Positions 23,034 through 32,834 of a stretch of DNA of 64,000 nt are shown here, piece after piece. The translations under genes were made by a program, and so were the position numbers. Position 1 is the stretch's first letter. Each line of letters starts with the position of its first letter. The DNA comes from Paramacrobiotus metropolitanus (Eukaryota; Tardigrada; Eutardigrada; Parachela; Macrobiotidae), in contig NW_026570366.1 of NCBI RefSeq assembly GCF_019649055.1, positions 234,917 through 298,916 on the forward strand, read 5' to 3'. The notes below the pieces were generated by a model. It had not been told where the DNA came from. It worked only from the letters and a program-made list of their open reading frames with translations, and made no database searches.

Positions 23034-26000
23034 ATGACTTATCAGTTATCTGCTTCTGATCATGCGGCTATTGCGGCCATACTTAGTGAGCCGTGGATGG
23101 ATGTTGATGATGAGCAGCAGCAGCAGCCGCAAGTTAATGATGCGTACCAGTTAACCGCTGAAGATCAAGCAGCTTTTGATCACATGCTTGCTAATCCCAA
23201 TGAGTTCAACGAACATGATGAACAGACTCTAGCAACGACTTTGCTGCATCTGGATCAGGTTGATCGGTTAAGCCCAGGATCTTTAGCTGCCGCTCTTGCT
23301 CTTGCGCAACTGGACGACTGGCAGTATGAAGATCCTCCAGCGCCGCAAGCTGGTGGAAATGCGGTCCGAGATGAATCGCTGCCCGATTTCTCAGGTCTGT
23401 TCCAATTGGTCAAAGAATCGGAACGCGTTTTCAAAACCTTCAACAGCACTGAACAGAAATACCGTGTCCAAATAGCCTCGCTACCGCGAATTTTTGCAAA
23501 AGAAGAAACCATGCTTATCATGCCAGAAATCTTGCGCGTCATAATGGATTTGTGCTTTAAAGAATTTGCCCCGACGGACCGTGTTGTTGTGGCTCTCAAA
23601 TCGGATGGGCTTGAAAGAGCGTTCTATTTAACCATGCGAAAACTTTCTGACTTTAGCATACCCGCTTTTATGCATCGTATTGAGCTTCTGAACTCCGGCC
23701 AGAAGTTGGTTATTGACGATTCTTTCACCATACGGATCTGGCGCTCTATTATGCCGGCTGGTGGATCCTGGTTTCTCAGGCATCAGCACGTTAAGCATGA
23801 CAGAAATCGTTTCAAGAAATCCATTGTAAGCGTCCGTGTAGAAAATAACCTGTGCTTGCCCGCCGCGTTGTTCCTGGGGAAATTTCGGCTAACGCATGAC
23901 CTTGAAGTTGCGCCGCATAAGAGTAAATGGAAAAACTATATTCGCGCTAACCGCAATCGGAACTTGGAAGCGGAGGCCACTAAGATAATGAATAACTGCG
24001 ATCTGCAGCCTGGCCATTACTGCGACCTTGATGCCCTAAGCGTGCTTCAGGAAAATGAATTTCCCGAGTTTCAAATTAAAGTTATATCGGCCAATCAAGG
24101 CGACATGATTATTGCACGGGTACCCGAGCGTAAAACCCATGATATGCAGGAGATTTTTTTGTTGCTGGACAATGAGCATTTTGACCTGGTCACAACCGCG
24201 ACAGGCTTTTACTGCTCACCCTACTTCTGCAATGATTGCGATCGACCGTATCATCATAAAGAACGTCATCGTTGCGAGGGGAAATGTAGGTCGTGCTACC
24301 GCAACAAGAGCGACTGTCTGGTGGACAATACAATCTCCTGCACTGAATGCAGCCGTCGGTTCCACAACCAACAGTGTTACGATATCCATAAGAAGAAAAG
24401 GAAAAATGGAAAGAATTATTGCGAGCAAATGTTCATCTGCCAGACATGCGGTGTTTTTGTGAATCTGTCCAGTCGTGGCAAAAACGTAACACACCAGTGC
24501 GGGGAAATTTATTGCAACACGTGCAATGGTTTTTTTCTCCAAGCTACGCATTTGTGCTACATAAAACCACTCAAGGCACCGCCACCATGGCAGCAAGAAG
24601 AAATGAAATACATTTTCTTCGATTACGAAACCTACAACGATCCGGTGAATGGTCACGTGCCCACATGCATCGTTGCGCAATATGCTGATGGTTCGGAAGT
24701 ACGTTTTCCGGAAGATGGTCAGCCGATGAATGCGGAAGTTGATGAGGCATTTGGGCGCTGGCTGTTTCAAGAAAAGCATCGGGGATTTACTATCGTAGCA
24801 CACAATTTTCGAGGCTATGATGGACATTTTGTCCTGAAGTACATGTTGGACAATGGTTTGAAAGGAGTGGAAGTCATCAAGCGTGGGACGCAGTTGTTGG
24901 AATTGCGGTACCGCAAACTGGGGATCCGGTCACGCGATACCCTCAACTTTCTGGCTTTGAAGTTGAGTCAGTTACCAAAAGCGGTTGGCTTGGAAATCGA
25001 GGTGCAGAAAGGCGACTTCCCACATCGATTTAATAAGCCTGAAAATTGGGATAAAACTGATTTGCCCTGGCCCGAGCCAGAACAGTACATGATTGATGGA
25101 ATGCGAAAAAAGCAAAAAGAAGAATTTCTAAAGTGGCACGCTGAAGCTAAAGCGGCCGCCAATGGGGTGTTCAATTTTCGCGAGCAGATGATGACATATT
25201 GCTCGAACGATGTTACGGTTTTGCGTGTGTGTGCGTTAAAGTTTATCAGCGATTACCAAGCTCTGACGTCGCTGAATCCAATGGAAAGTATGACCATGCC
25301 TTCGGCCTGCTACCGGTACTGGAGAATGTTCCACCTTCCCGAGAACAAAGTTGCCGCGTTATCCAGTCACGGACCGCACAGAAACCGACGAACTAGTATT
25401 CAAGCCACGCAATGGCTGGAATGGGAGAACATGAGCGCAAACGGCCGTATACGCCATGGTCGGAACGGCAAAGAAGTTAAAATTGGGCGATACTTTGTAG
25501 ACGGTTTTGACAAGGAAACACAAACCGTTTACGAGTATAACGGCTGCGTCTTCCATGGACATCCTTTCTGTACTGAAGAAAACGATGTTGTACCATACTC
25601 CAAAAAGAAAATGCGCGAAGTTTACGAAGAGTTCCAGGAACGCGAACGCTTCCTTGAAAGTCAGGGCTACACTGTGGAGGTGAAATGGAGCTGTGAGTGG
25701 CTTAAAGAACGACAAGATCCCGATATTGCCGCATTTCTGCTGAATATGAACATTCGTGAGCCAATGAATCCTCGTGACGCCTTCAAAGGAGGCAGAACGA
25801 ATGCCAGTCGTTTGTATTACCAAGTGAAGGATGACGAAGAAATTAGGCACTATGACGTTGTTAGCTTGTACCCATTCGTGAACAAGACCAAGGCATACCC
25901 GGTCGGCCATCCTGAAGTAATCGTATCCAATTTCAAGGATGCCAAAGATTATTTTGGACTGGTCTACTGCAAAGTAGCGGCTCCGGATCAATGCCTGTAT

Positions 26001-27143
26001 CCAGTCTTACCGGCCACGATAAACGGCAAACTCATGTTTGTTCTATGCAAAAAATGCGCGATGGAAAAAGCGGCGAACCGCTGTGCGCATACAGACGATG
26101 ATCGCTGTTTCGAAGGGGTTTGGGCGACACCCGAACTACATCATGCAATCGATGTGGGGTATCGTGTTGTGGAAATGTATGAAGTGTGGCACTGGACGCA
26201 TTCTGACACCAAGCTCTTTGCGGCATACATGGACAAGTTTTTAAAAGTGAAAATGGAAGCCAGTGGTTGGCCTGCGTGGTGCGATACCGATGAAAAGAAA
26301 GCCAAGTTTATTCAGACGGTTAAAGAACGCGAAGGCATTTCCTTGGATCCGGATGCTATGGTTTTTGATGCTGGAAAGAAGAGCACCACCAAAATTGTGG
26401 TGAACAGTCTTTGGGGTAAAACCGGTCAAAGTTGCGATATGAACTCAACGGAGTTTGTCTACGACCCCAAACGGTATTCTGATCTGTGTCGTTCAAAAGC
26501 TATTGAAATACATGATGTCTATGGCGTAAACCCAACGTGTCTGATGGTAACACACTCGAAAGTGGATGACTACAATGAAGGTAGCAACGGTACGAATGTT
26601 GTCATTGCCGCTTTCACCACCAGCCATGCGCGACTTATACTGTTATCCCTCATGGAAAAGTTGGGCGAGCGCCTCCTGTACTACGACACGGATTCCGTGA
26701 TATTCATTCACCGACCTGGCGACTGGCTTCCTGATACCGGCAGTATTCTTGGGGATTGGGATAACCAGCTAGAAGCTGGCGAGAATCACATCGTCAAATT
26801 TGTTTCCTGTGGTCCAAAAGTGTACAGCTACGAAACCGACACGGGGCGCATTGAGTTGAAAGTGAAAGGGATGATGCAGAACGGATTTACGGAAGATATT
26901 CTGGATTGGGACTCGGTCACGAAGGAGCTGACGCGGACTGGAAAAGCCTTGGATTTTAACCAGCTGAAGCGGTTACTGGATGGTGTGGATGGGCACGTGC
27001 AGGTTGTATATCCAGAATACATCAAACGAAATGGAAAAACCCAAGAAATTAATACTGTTCAGTTAGCTAAGAAATTGAAGCTTGTTTACGACAAGCGCAT
27101 CATGTTGGATGATTTTACAACGCTGCCTTTTGGCACGCGATAG
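23034..27143 (+). CDS. polB: Protein-primed family B DNA polymerase (Polinton PolB)
   Basis: A 1369-residue polymerase that replicates the element, expected to use a protein primer as in adenovirus. The N-terminus has two copies of a short motif (YQLSASDHAAI, YQLTAEDQAAF) and a Gln tract. Residues ~400-510 form a Cys/His-rich zinc-binding region with many CxxC pairs. The exonuclease motif I is FDYETY (D530). Polymerase motif A is YDVVSLYP (D941), motif B is VNSLWGKTG (N1124) and motif C is YYDTDSV (D1218, D1220), so all catalytic residues are present. Length and order match Polinton polymerases. The gene has no intron and is uninterrupted. A TATA box lies upstream and the shared 3'-end motif begins right after the stop codon. 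Confidence 0.97.
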   Translation: MTYQLSASDHAAIAAILSEPWMDVDDEQQQQPQVNDAYQLTAEDQAAFDHMLANPNEFNEHDEQTLATTLLHLDQVDRLSPGSLAAALALAQLDDWQYEDPPAPQAGGNAVRDESLPDFSGLFQLVKESERVFKTFNSTEQKYRVQIASLPRIFAKEETMLIMPEILRVIMDLCFKEFAPTDRVVVALKSDGLERAFYLTMRKLSDFSIPAFMHRIELLNSGQKLVIDDSFTIRIWRSIMPAGGSWFLRHQHVKHDRNRFKKSIVSVRVENNLCLPAALFLGKFRLTHDLEVAPHKSKWKNYIRANRNRNLEAEATKIMNNCDLQPGHYCDLDALSVLQENEFPEFQIKVISANQGDMIIARVPERKTHDMQEIFLLLDNEHFDLVTTATGFYCSPYFCNDCDRPYHHKERHRCEGKCRSCYRNKSDCLVDNTISCTECSRRFHNQQCYDIHKKKRKNGKNYCEQMFICQTCGVFVNLSSRGKNVTHQCGEIYCNTCNGFFLQATHLCYIKPLKAPPPWQQEEMKYIFFDYETYNDPVNGHVPTCIVAQYADGSEVRFPEDGQPMNAEVDEAFGRWLFQEKHRGFTIVAHNFRGYDGHFVLKYMLDNGLKGVEVIKRGTQLLELRYRKLGIRSRDTLNFLALKLSQLPKAVGLEIEVQKGDFPHRFNKPENWDKTDLPWPEPEQYMIDGMRKKQKEEFLKWHAEAKAAANGVFNFREQMMTYCSNDVTVLRVCALKFISDYQALTSLNPMESMTMPSACYRYWRMFHLPENKVAALSSHGPHRNRRTSIQATQWLEWENMSANGRIRHGRNGKEVKIGRYFVDGFDKETQTVYEYNGCVFHGHPFCTEENDVVPYSKKKMREVYEEFQERERFLESQGYTVEVKWSCEWLKERQDPDIAAFLLNMNIREPMNPRDAFKGGRTNASRLYYQVKDDEEIRHYDVVSLYPFVNKTKAYPVGHPEVIVSNFKDAKDYFGLVYCKVAAPDQCLYPVLPATINGKLMFVLCKKCAMEKAANRCAHTDDDRCFEGVWATPELHHAIDVGYRVVEMYEVWHWTHSDTKLFAAYMDKFLKVKMEASGWPAWCDTDEKKAKFIQTVKEREGISLDPDAMVFDAGKKSTTKIVVNSLWGKTGQSCDMNSTEFVYDPKRYSDLCRSKAIEIHDVYGVNPTCLMVTHSKVDDYNEGSNGTNVVIAAFTTSHARLILLSLMEKLGERLLYYDTDSVIFIHRPGDWLPDTGSILGDWDNQLEAGENHIVKFVSCGPKVYSYETDTGRIELKVKGMMQNGFTEDILDWDSVTKELTRTGKALDFNQLKRLLDGVDGHVQVVYPEYIKRNGKTQEINTVQLAKKLKLVYDKRIMLDDFTTLPFGTR

Positions 27144-27185
27144 AAAAAAGAGGGTGGGGAAAAATCAATAAAAGAAAGGGGAAAA
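27144..27185 (+). terminator. Shared 3'-end motif, copy 2 (after PolB)
   Basis: The same A-run, AGAGGGTGGGGAAAAA, then AATAAAAGAAAGGGG as in the TIR inner ends, beginning one base after the PolB stop codon. It sits between converging transcripts. In copies 1 and 3 the AATAAA lies a few bases earlier. Confidence 0.7.
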
Positions 27186-27186
27186 C

Positions 27187-27387
27187 CTAATCTGTTTGCG
27201 TCGCTTCGTCGCTCACCATCACATCAAGCACCTCTTTCGTAATTTTTCTTGATTCTTCCAACTGCGTACGATTGGTGGACTTGATAAAATAGGAAACAAT
27301 TTCTAAAGTATTGAAGACTACCAGCAGCATGGTGACCAGTACTGCAAAGAATACTGATGCTGCTTTTTTAGCTAACGGCTTAACCAT
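27187..27387 (-). CDS. Small single-pass membrane protein
   Basis: 66 residues: a short basic N-terminus, one transmembrane segment (VFFAVLVTMLLVVFNTL) and a polar tail. The start overlaps the protease stop by a few bases, so it is the last gene of the minus-strand structural block. Small membrane proteins occur at this kind of place in viral clusters; a role in virion assembly or release is a guess. Confidence 0.55.
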   Translation of the reverse strand: MVKPLAKKAASVFFAVLVTMLLVVFNTLEIVSYFIKSTNRTQLEESRKITKEVLDVMVSDEATQTD

Positions 27388-27880
27388 TTCTTATAAGGTC
27401 GCGTATAAATGTTGCGTCACGGACTACAGTCCTTAGTCGGAAGAACTTGTTGATGAATTTACATACAAATTTATCATTCACCCCTTTATGCTTAGTGAGA
27501 GCAGACATGACGTCTTTATACGAAAACCCGTAGCAACGTAATAAAACGAAAAACATACAATATTGACCACATACAGTACTATCAGAGTTTTGTCGCTCAG
27601 TATTCGACATTATAACAAAGTCATTGTCTATCCATTTTTCAATGTCATCTGAATAGTCACCGGGATTTTTTCCGTACGAATCAAAAACTTCTATCGTACC
27701 GGGTTTTGTACAATAAAATGCTACCCAGTGTTCACCCGCCGCACCTGACGGTTGAGTGTTAGATATGTATGCACCTGGAAATTCTTTTACTGGCAGTGTA
27801 TCACTGGCAAATACTCCGACAAAAATGTCGCGAACGTTAGGATCTTGTTTCAGCGCTGAATCTATTTGTAGGCTGTTCAT
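27380..27880 (-). CDS. pro: Adenain-like cysteine protease
   Basis: 166 residues matching the Polinton/adenovirus maturation protease (C5/C48-type fold). The catalytic triad is visible: H51 in GEHWVAFY, D67 in IEVFDSYG and C108 in CGQYC, with Q97 placed for the oxyanion hole. It should cleave capsid precursors during virion maturation. A likely substrate is the neighbouring 127-residue protein, which has an MKGG site. The start overlaps the stop of the major capsid gene by 4 bases. Confidence 0.92.
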   Translation of the reverse strand: MNSLQIDSALKQDPNVRDIFVGVFASDTLPVKEFPGAYISNTQPSGAAGEHWVAFYCTKPGTIEVFDSYGKNPGDYSDDIEKWIDNDFVIMSNTERQNSDSTVCGQYCMFFVLLRCYGFSYKDVMSALTKHKGVNDKFVCKFINKFFRLRTVVRDATFIRDLIRNG

Positions 27881-29223
27881 GGCGCAAAGTCGAAAAGTAC
27901 TTGGCGATTGTTGTTAATTTCGATAATGTTATCGAAGACCATCATAGCTACGCAAACTATACCTTCAGGTAGCGGTTTTGCAAATTTAACATTGATGTTT
28001 AAATTACCTTGCCTTATCAGCGACAGCGCTCCTCTGCCCGTATGACCACGAGTGAAGTCAAACCCAAAAATATTGAAACCACCTTTGTTAAATACGGACC
28101 TGTCAAACGGTAGTTCGCCATGACCTTCATGCAGCCGCTCTAGAGTATCTAACAACCCTTCATATCCCTCAATTGACGCACCGTTTTGGAAATCTAAGTT
28201 ATACCCTCGCGTAGGAAAAAGCTGTCCATCAATTTCAGCACTTAAGTTAGATATGTTGAAATGATGGAAATTGAACGGAGTTGACTTAAAATCGCCAACG
28301 AACGAGCGATTGGGTGACATTGCAAAGAACATAACCTTGGGTAACTGTCCAATAACAATATTCGCCCAGGATAGTTGCTGCTGGCCTGATTGCATTGTGG
28401 TCTGTCTTAAAGCAACCCGTTCGATGTGATATTTTGCATTAGTTGTGACTAGTTGCTTTGTCATGGCTGCTAAAAAGTCTGGAGAAGGTTCATACTTTCG
28501 AACTTTCAGCTTGGGGTTTCGAATAGCAAAAGCCTTTGGAGCCGCTACATCATTATCAGTAAGAAAACAAAGATTAGCCCTGTTTCGTATCAGTTTAATG
28601 CTCAACTCTACACCAGGAATTAGTGGTCGGTCTTGCTGGAACAAATCGCAGTGTAGTTTACCAGACAACTGCAACGGACGGAAAGTCTGCAACCATGTTC
28701 TTCGCGTTTCGGCACCCTTACTATGAAATGTTGTTGCCCCATTTATCTCATTCATGTATAACGGGTCTTTGTCAAGGTCAGTGTCCAACGCAAATCCACA
28801 CAGGCTCAACTGACTGTTCTGAGCCTGAACAGTGAAACCCAGAAGGGATTCAATGTACGCTCGAATGTGATACAAAGGACTGTTATCGGTTATGTTGCGA
28901 CCTCCCAATGAAACCGTAACTGATTGAAATAAACTATGCAAAATATTGTTAATTGGTGCAAGACAGTCTTTTTCTGTTGGAACAGTTCCAGCAGAATTAG
29001 TAACGTGTAAATCACATGAAAATCTAATGTCAGCTAAGCTGATAAGCTCGGTTTGACACGGTGAAATTGTAAATACAATATCGTTTGAATCGTCGGTTAC
29101 GGCTTGAGACGGCCCCAAGTCATAGTCATGTGTATTCCACCTTTCCGTTAGCGTAGCTGGAAGATAAAACAAGTGACTTTCCAACAGCATGGAGGGTTCT
29201 GAGCCAGCTTCAATAAGAGCCAT
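27877..29223 (-). CDS. MCP: Major capsid protein (double jelly-roll type)
   Basis: 448 residues in the capsid position of the Polinton block, between the protease and the cleavage-site protein. The segment PLYHIRAYIESLLGF matches the conserved region of Polinton capsid proteins, where an ETLL/ESLL motif follows a tyrosine-rich strand. The protein is rich in beta-prone segments, as expected for a double jelly roll forming hexon-like trimers. Length is in the usual range. No signal peptide or membrane segment. Confidence rests on context plus this motif. Confidence 0.85.
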   Translation of the reverse strand: MALIEAGSEPSMLLESHLFYLPATLTERWNTHDYDLGPSQAVTDDSNDIVFTISPCQTELISLADIRFSCDLHVTNSAGTVPTEKDCLAPINNILHSLFQSVTVSLGGRNITDNSPLYHIRAYIESLLGFTVQAQNSQLSLCGFALDTDLDKDPLYMNEINGATTFHSKGAETRRTWLQTFRPLQLSGKLHCDLFQQDRPLIPGVELSIKLIRNRANLCFLTDNDVAAPKAFAIRNPKLKVRKYEPSPDFLAAMTKQLVTTNAKYHIERVALRQTTMQSGQQQLSWANIVIGQLPKVMFFAMSPNRSFVGDFKSTPFNFHHFNISNLSAEIDGQLFPTRGYNLDFQNGASIEGYEGLLDTLERLHEGHGELPFDRSVFNKGGFNIFGFDFTRGHTGRGALSLIRQGNLNINVKFAKPLPEGIVCVAMMVFDNIIEINNNRQVLFDFAP

Positions 29224-29225
29224 CG

Positions 29226-29609
29226 TTACAGTTTGTCTTTTATAGCGTCTATTGCGCGTTGACGTTTCGTGGTTTTGATCATTCTCTTTCGACGACGACC
29301 CTTAATACCCGACCCCTGTTGTTGAGCCGTGTTGCGTAATTTCTCGCTAACACGCTCAACAGCTTTATCGATTACGGATTCCACAGCTTTGCTGGCCATT
29401 GTTTTCATGTGAGGTTGGGCCGTTGCAATTAAATTGTTTATATGCGGCGCAGCTTTACTGAACAAACCCTTTGCAAATCCAATCACACGTCCCCAGAAAC
29501 TACCACCTTTCATGGGTGCGCCACGATAATATGGCATACCGTACCCATGCTGTTTGGTAAAGATCTGGGTGTAGCGGTGCTCGTCAAATTTTAACTCCTG
29601 TAGAACCAT
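29226..29609 (-). CDS. Small basic virion protein with a protease-site motif
   Basis: 127 residues. An N-terminal segment (residues ~22-36, MPYYRGAPMKGGSFW) contains MKGG-S, which fits the adenain consensus (M/I/L)xGG-x. Next comes an amphipathic helix (VIGFAKGLFSKAAP), then a long helix and a strongly basic C-terminus (RRRKRM, KTTKRQR). This recalls adenovirus pVI or core proteins, which are cleaved on maturation and act on membranes or DNA. It lies directly between the minor and major capsid genes. Confidence 0.7.
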   Translation of the reverse strand: MVLQELKFDEHRYTQIFTKQHGYGMPYYRGAPMKGGSFWGRVIGFAKGLFSKAAPHINNLIATAQPHMKTMASKAVESVIDKAVERVSEKLRNTAQQQGSGIKGRRRKRMIKTTKRQRAIDAIKDKL

Positions 29610-29610
29610 T

Positions 29611-30354
29611 TTAATGCTTTTTTGGTCGAAAGTGTAATTTAATTACTGATGTACCTGGATGAAAGAGTACTTCTTTCCCTAAATCATCGCGCATCGCTAT
29701 TTCTATAGTTTGAAACGTATGGTAGGCTAGCGGCATATAATGCGGATTTTCAAAACGAATTACTGTCTCTCGAAATGAATTCGCTTGAGTCGATAAGGTG
29801 CGTAGTAAAGGCACCATTGAGTCGCCTACCAACCCATGTGTAATCACGTCACAATACACATGCACGAGACGATTATGCTGTCCCGGATATAACATATGAG
29901 ACAGAGCATCTCTGCTGTTATATGTGTACTGGTGTACTATACCTAGTGCGCGCGCGTATTCGGAGCCCGTAAAAGTTAAAGCGAGGCCCGGTGTGATGTT
30001 TAACTGAGCTGCTTGACCACTCACTATTATCTGGCCGTAGGTTTTCGAGTCCCTATCATCTACGTTTTCCCTCAGCAGTTTGTTAACCGTACGAATTAAA
30101 TGATTTTCATCCTCAAAAGCATGTAGATCGACGAATCTATGAATTCTAGACGGGAAACCGTCACGCGAGACAGCAATGGCTAATCCGGTATTAAACTTTA
30201 TCCGCATAGGCGGTAGAATAATTTCCGAAAGACCTACTTCCCACGCACCGTCTAAATCTATAGGTCTAGCGAGAAGCGTTGTAAATTTACCAGGGCAGTT
30301 TTCAGAGTATAACCCCTCTGAAGCCGAAGACGGCAATGTCATGTAAAAACTCAT
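29611..30354 (-). CDS. mCP: Minor capsid (penton-like) protein
   Basis: 247 residues from the chosen start MSFYMTLPSSAS; an ATG eight codons earlier reads into the integrase end and is less likely. The opening, with NCPGKFTTLLARPIDLDG and AWEVGLSEI, is the conserved N-terminal region of Polinton minor capsid proteins, which form the pentameric vertices with a single jelly roll. The start overlaps the integrase stop codon by 4 bases, as elsewhere in this block. Confidence 0.87.
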   Translation of the reverse strand: MSFYMTLPSSASEGLYSENCPGKFTTLLARPIDLDGAWEVGLSEIILPPMRIKFNTGLAIAVSRDGFPSRIHRFVDLHAFEDENHLIRTVNKLLRENVDDRDSKTYGQIIVSGQAAQLNITPGLALTFTGSEYARALGIVHQYTYNSRDALSHMLYPGQHNRLVHVYCDVITHGLVGDSMVPLLRTLSTQANSFRETVIRFENPHYMPLAYHTFQTIEIAMRDDLGKEVLFHPGTSVIKLHFRPKKH

Positions 30355-31421
30355 TTCAAATCTTCTTTGTTTTCCCAAGAGTCATAAGCAGGACCGTATC
30401 CATACCAACGTACTAAGTATTGTACTTTTCCTTTATGTTTCCTTTCCCTTAATATCCTAGATATCCTATGATATGGCTTTTCTGCCATCGTGACTTTAGA
30501 TAACTCTTCCGGATAAAACTTACCGTCTACAGGTTCGCCAGCTAAATCTTCGACCGTGTAAACGTAATGGCTCCCGCTTCGTGTAGTGTGGGTTATTTTA
30601 AAAATTTCTTCTGTGAAACGAGTCTCGTACCCTTTTTCAAATGTCTGTTTCTTTTTTGCCAAACGTACATGATCGCCAACAGAAAATGTTGGTTTTGGAG
30701 TTTTCATACCTTTTTGTTCATCAACCATCTTCTGGAGAATTTGCTCAGCTTCCTCAGGACCGACGTCTTTAGGGGCTACTCCTGTAGCCGAGTGTTTTGT
30801 AGAATTGTAAGCGGATAAAACCTTAGGAAGGATATCTATGAATCGGTATGTGTTGTTTTCGGTCATGAACACATACAACCGGTCTTCAATTGTACGATTT
30901 AGACGTTCAACCATCGCACATTTTACATCATCGTTTTTTGTTGTAAAAAATGTCACATTACATTCTTCAAAAAACTTACGCATGTCTTTACTAACAAATT
31001 CCTTACCATTATCGCTTTGAACGCGTAATGGAGGATAATCACTCTTGTATATTTTCAAAAGCGCTTCACGAATATCAGCAGGCCGTTTGGATTTAACCGG
31101 CTCAGCCCATGCATAACGAGAAAAGCAGTCGATACACATAAGAATATACTTAAACCCATCGTTATAACTAGCAAATTTTTGAAAATCCACAAGATCAATT
31201 TGATGTTGGTCACCCACATTAACGGAAATAATTTTTCGGCGTTTGAACTTAGACCGAAAAGGTTTGTGTTGTGTATATGCGTCTTTGGTTTCTAAGTAAG
31301 CTTTAACTTGCTTTCGTGTATATCCATGTTTCCTGGCTTCTTTGTACAAGCGGTCTATGCCACCTAAACTCCCTTGAGAAACAGGATTCAAATACAAATC
31401 ATCTAATGTGGGCTTCATCAT
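30351..31421 (-). CDS. int: Retroviral-type integrase with C-terminal chromodomain
   Basis: Catalyses insertion of the element DNA. The RVE core shows the DDE triad: D in QIDLVDF, D in VQSDNGKEF and E in AMVERLNR about 35 residues on. The C-terminus from YHRISRIL to SWENKEDL is a chromodomain with the aromatic WY...W pattern, which may direct integration to methylated histone tails. The start is set at the MMKPTLDD methionine (31421); earlier codons in frame lack an ATG. A canonical HHCC zinc finger is not obvious. The beginning overlaps the tail of the broken upstream gene. The 6-bp target duplication shows that integration was normal. Confidence 0.93.
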   Translation of the reverse strand: MMKPTLDDLYLNPVSQGSLGGIDRLYKEARKHGYTRKQVKAYLETKDAYTQHKPFRSKFKRRKIISVNVGDQHQIDLVDFQKFASYNDGFKYILMCIDCFSRYAWAEPVKSKRPADIREALLKIYKSDYPPLRVQSDNGKEFVSKDMRKFFEECNVTFFTTKNDDVKCAMVERLNRTIEDRLYVFMTENNTYRFIDILPKVLSAYNSTKHSATGVAPKDVGPEEAEQILQKMVDEQKGMKTPKPTFSVGDHVRLAKKKQTFEKGYETRFTEEIFKITHTTRSGSHYVYTVEDLAGEPVDGKFYPEELSKVTMAEKPYHRISRILRERKHKGKVQYLVRWYGYGPAYDSWENKEDLK

Positions 31422-32515
31422 GTGTAGGAGAGCCAGCCGCCTTTTGTATACCACCTTTGTGTCTTTTAGCGGGAGGTCCTGACGGTTTATTACGTTTTCT
31501 CAACTGAATTTTGTTCTGACCTGAACTTTCAGCTTTATTTGATTGTTCGAATGTTAAAGCCTTAAGCGGCGGTGCGTCGGTAATGGCTGCCTGCTCTTTC
31601 TCACTGGCTTCTATTGCTAATCTTTGAGAACCACTAGCAATTGCAGCCCTTTGCTTAGGTTTTGGTGTGGTTTTTGGAGCTTGTTAGAGGTTTTTGGCTT
31701 AATTACCACCGTCTTCGACCCTTCAATAGCAAGTTGCTGATCTTTGTCCTTTGCCGGAGCCGGTTTGAAGTTTTCGGTTTAACGACCAGCGCTTTTAACC
31801 CTTCAATAGCTAGTTGGTTACTTTCCAAAGCCGGAACAGATCCATTGTCAGGTACTTGATATTCTAACACACCATCAGCAGGAAATTCTACTATCGGAAC
31901 ACTAGGCGGAGTAGGAGCGTATTCTATAGCGGCATTTAAAGTGTTATCGGATTTCGGAATGCGTCTAACATGGACTTTTTTGACCAAAGGGGGTTTTTTC
32001 GGCTTCCGATAAACATGTTTGACTACCGGTTTGCTTGGAACAACTTGTATTTGCGGCTCACCAGGCACTTGTACATATTGTACAATTGGTTGTGATGGTA
32101 CCTCGACATACTTATATTCAACTAACGGAGGGGCTGTTGCTTGAGTACCCTGTTCATGAAATGTCGGAACAGCCTGCACAACTTGATGGGTTACATTTGG
32201 ACCCGCTTGACTATATTGATCTTTAAGAACACCTGTAGAATGAGCTTGTATACTTTTATCAATCATTATGGGTGATGTATTGGTAGCAGGAGCAGCAGAT
32301 TCAACTTGCACTGTTTCCAACAATGGAGTCGCGACTGGAGCGTTACCCGTATTGTTTAAACGCTGGTAATCAAAAGCAGCCTTCGCCATGAGCTGCTGTG
32401 TAATTTCATGACCAATGTCTTGGGCCTTTTTCCAAGCAGTCGGCGCGGGAACACCTTCCCGAGCATGCTTCTGTTTTAAAAACTCGGTTTCGGGAACTAA
32501 AACGTACGTCTTCAT
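31399..32515 (-). pseudogene. Polinton protein starting MKTYVLVPE, broken by frameshifts
   Basis: The reading frame from 32515 gives a protein starting MKTYVLVPETEF, a start typical of one of the structural-block proteins of Polintons. A Pro/Val/Gln-rich, repetitive middle follows (PKTS/PKPV repeats). The frame ends at 31703, but the sequence character continues in the other two frames down to a stop at 31399. There it is basic (RKRNKP, PAKRHK) and overlaps the integrase start. Two frame changes lie inside an imperfect direct repeat at about 31690-31810 that encodes LAIEG and KPKTS twice. Either the gene is decayed or the repeat is misassembled. Function unknown, probably virion associated. 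Confidence 0.6.
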
Positions 32516-32834
32516 TTTGCTAGAAAAGTGGAGACTAACGTTCCTAATACTGGAAGTAAAACGTTGAGAAATCCTCCTTTTTTGTTGCAATATTTTACGT
32601 TTCTTTGAACGGTCTGTACTGCGGTCAGCTAGACGCTTAATTGTTGAAGAATGTTTTCGAGCCCGAGCTAAATCAACTTTGCTAAGACCGGTGGGTTGCT
32701 TAACTAGGTTTAAGCAGGCTTCTTCGATTGCGCTTATTTGTTGTTTAGTTGCCAGCTGGAAAAAAGCTTCTTCTCTGACGTGGTGTCAGAAGCTTTAACG
32801 CTTCAATAAGTCGAAAAATATCTTCTGGTTTCAT
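32512..32834 (-). pseudogene. Small Polinton protein with hydrophobic tail, two frameshifts
   Basis: ATG at 32834 overlaps the ATPase stop codon. The frame opens with a helical segment (MKPEDIFRLIEALKLL) and soon hits a stop. The coding pattern continues in the next frame (ATKQQISAIEEACLNL, then basic SKKRK), then changes frame again at an A6 run near 32580. After that run it ends in a Gly/Leu-rich hydrophobic tail (GGFLNVLLPVLGTL) whose stop overlaps the next ATG. The length of 323 bases is two over a multiple of three, as expected for two one-base insertions. A basic segment with a GGFL hydrophobic end is a recurrent Polinton small-protein pattern. Confidence 0.6.

Noticed and set aside
24216-25991. 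Minus-strand frames of about 200 codons inside PolB
   Set aside because: Antisense shadows of the uninterrupted polymerase gene; no family features.
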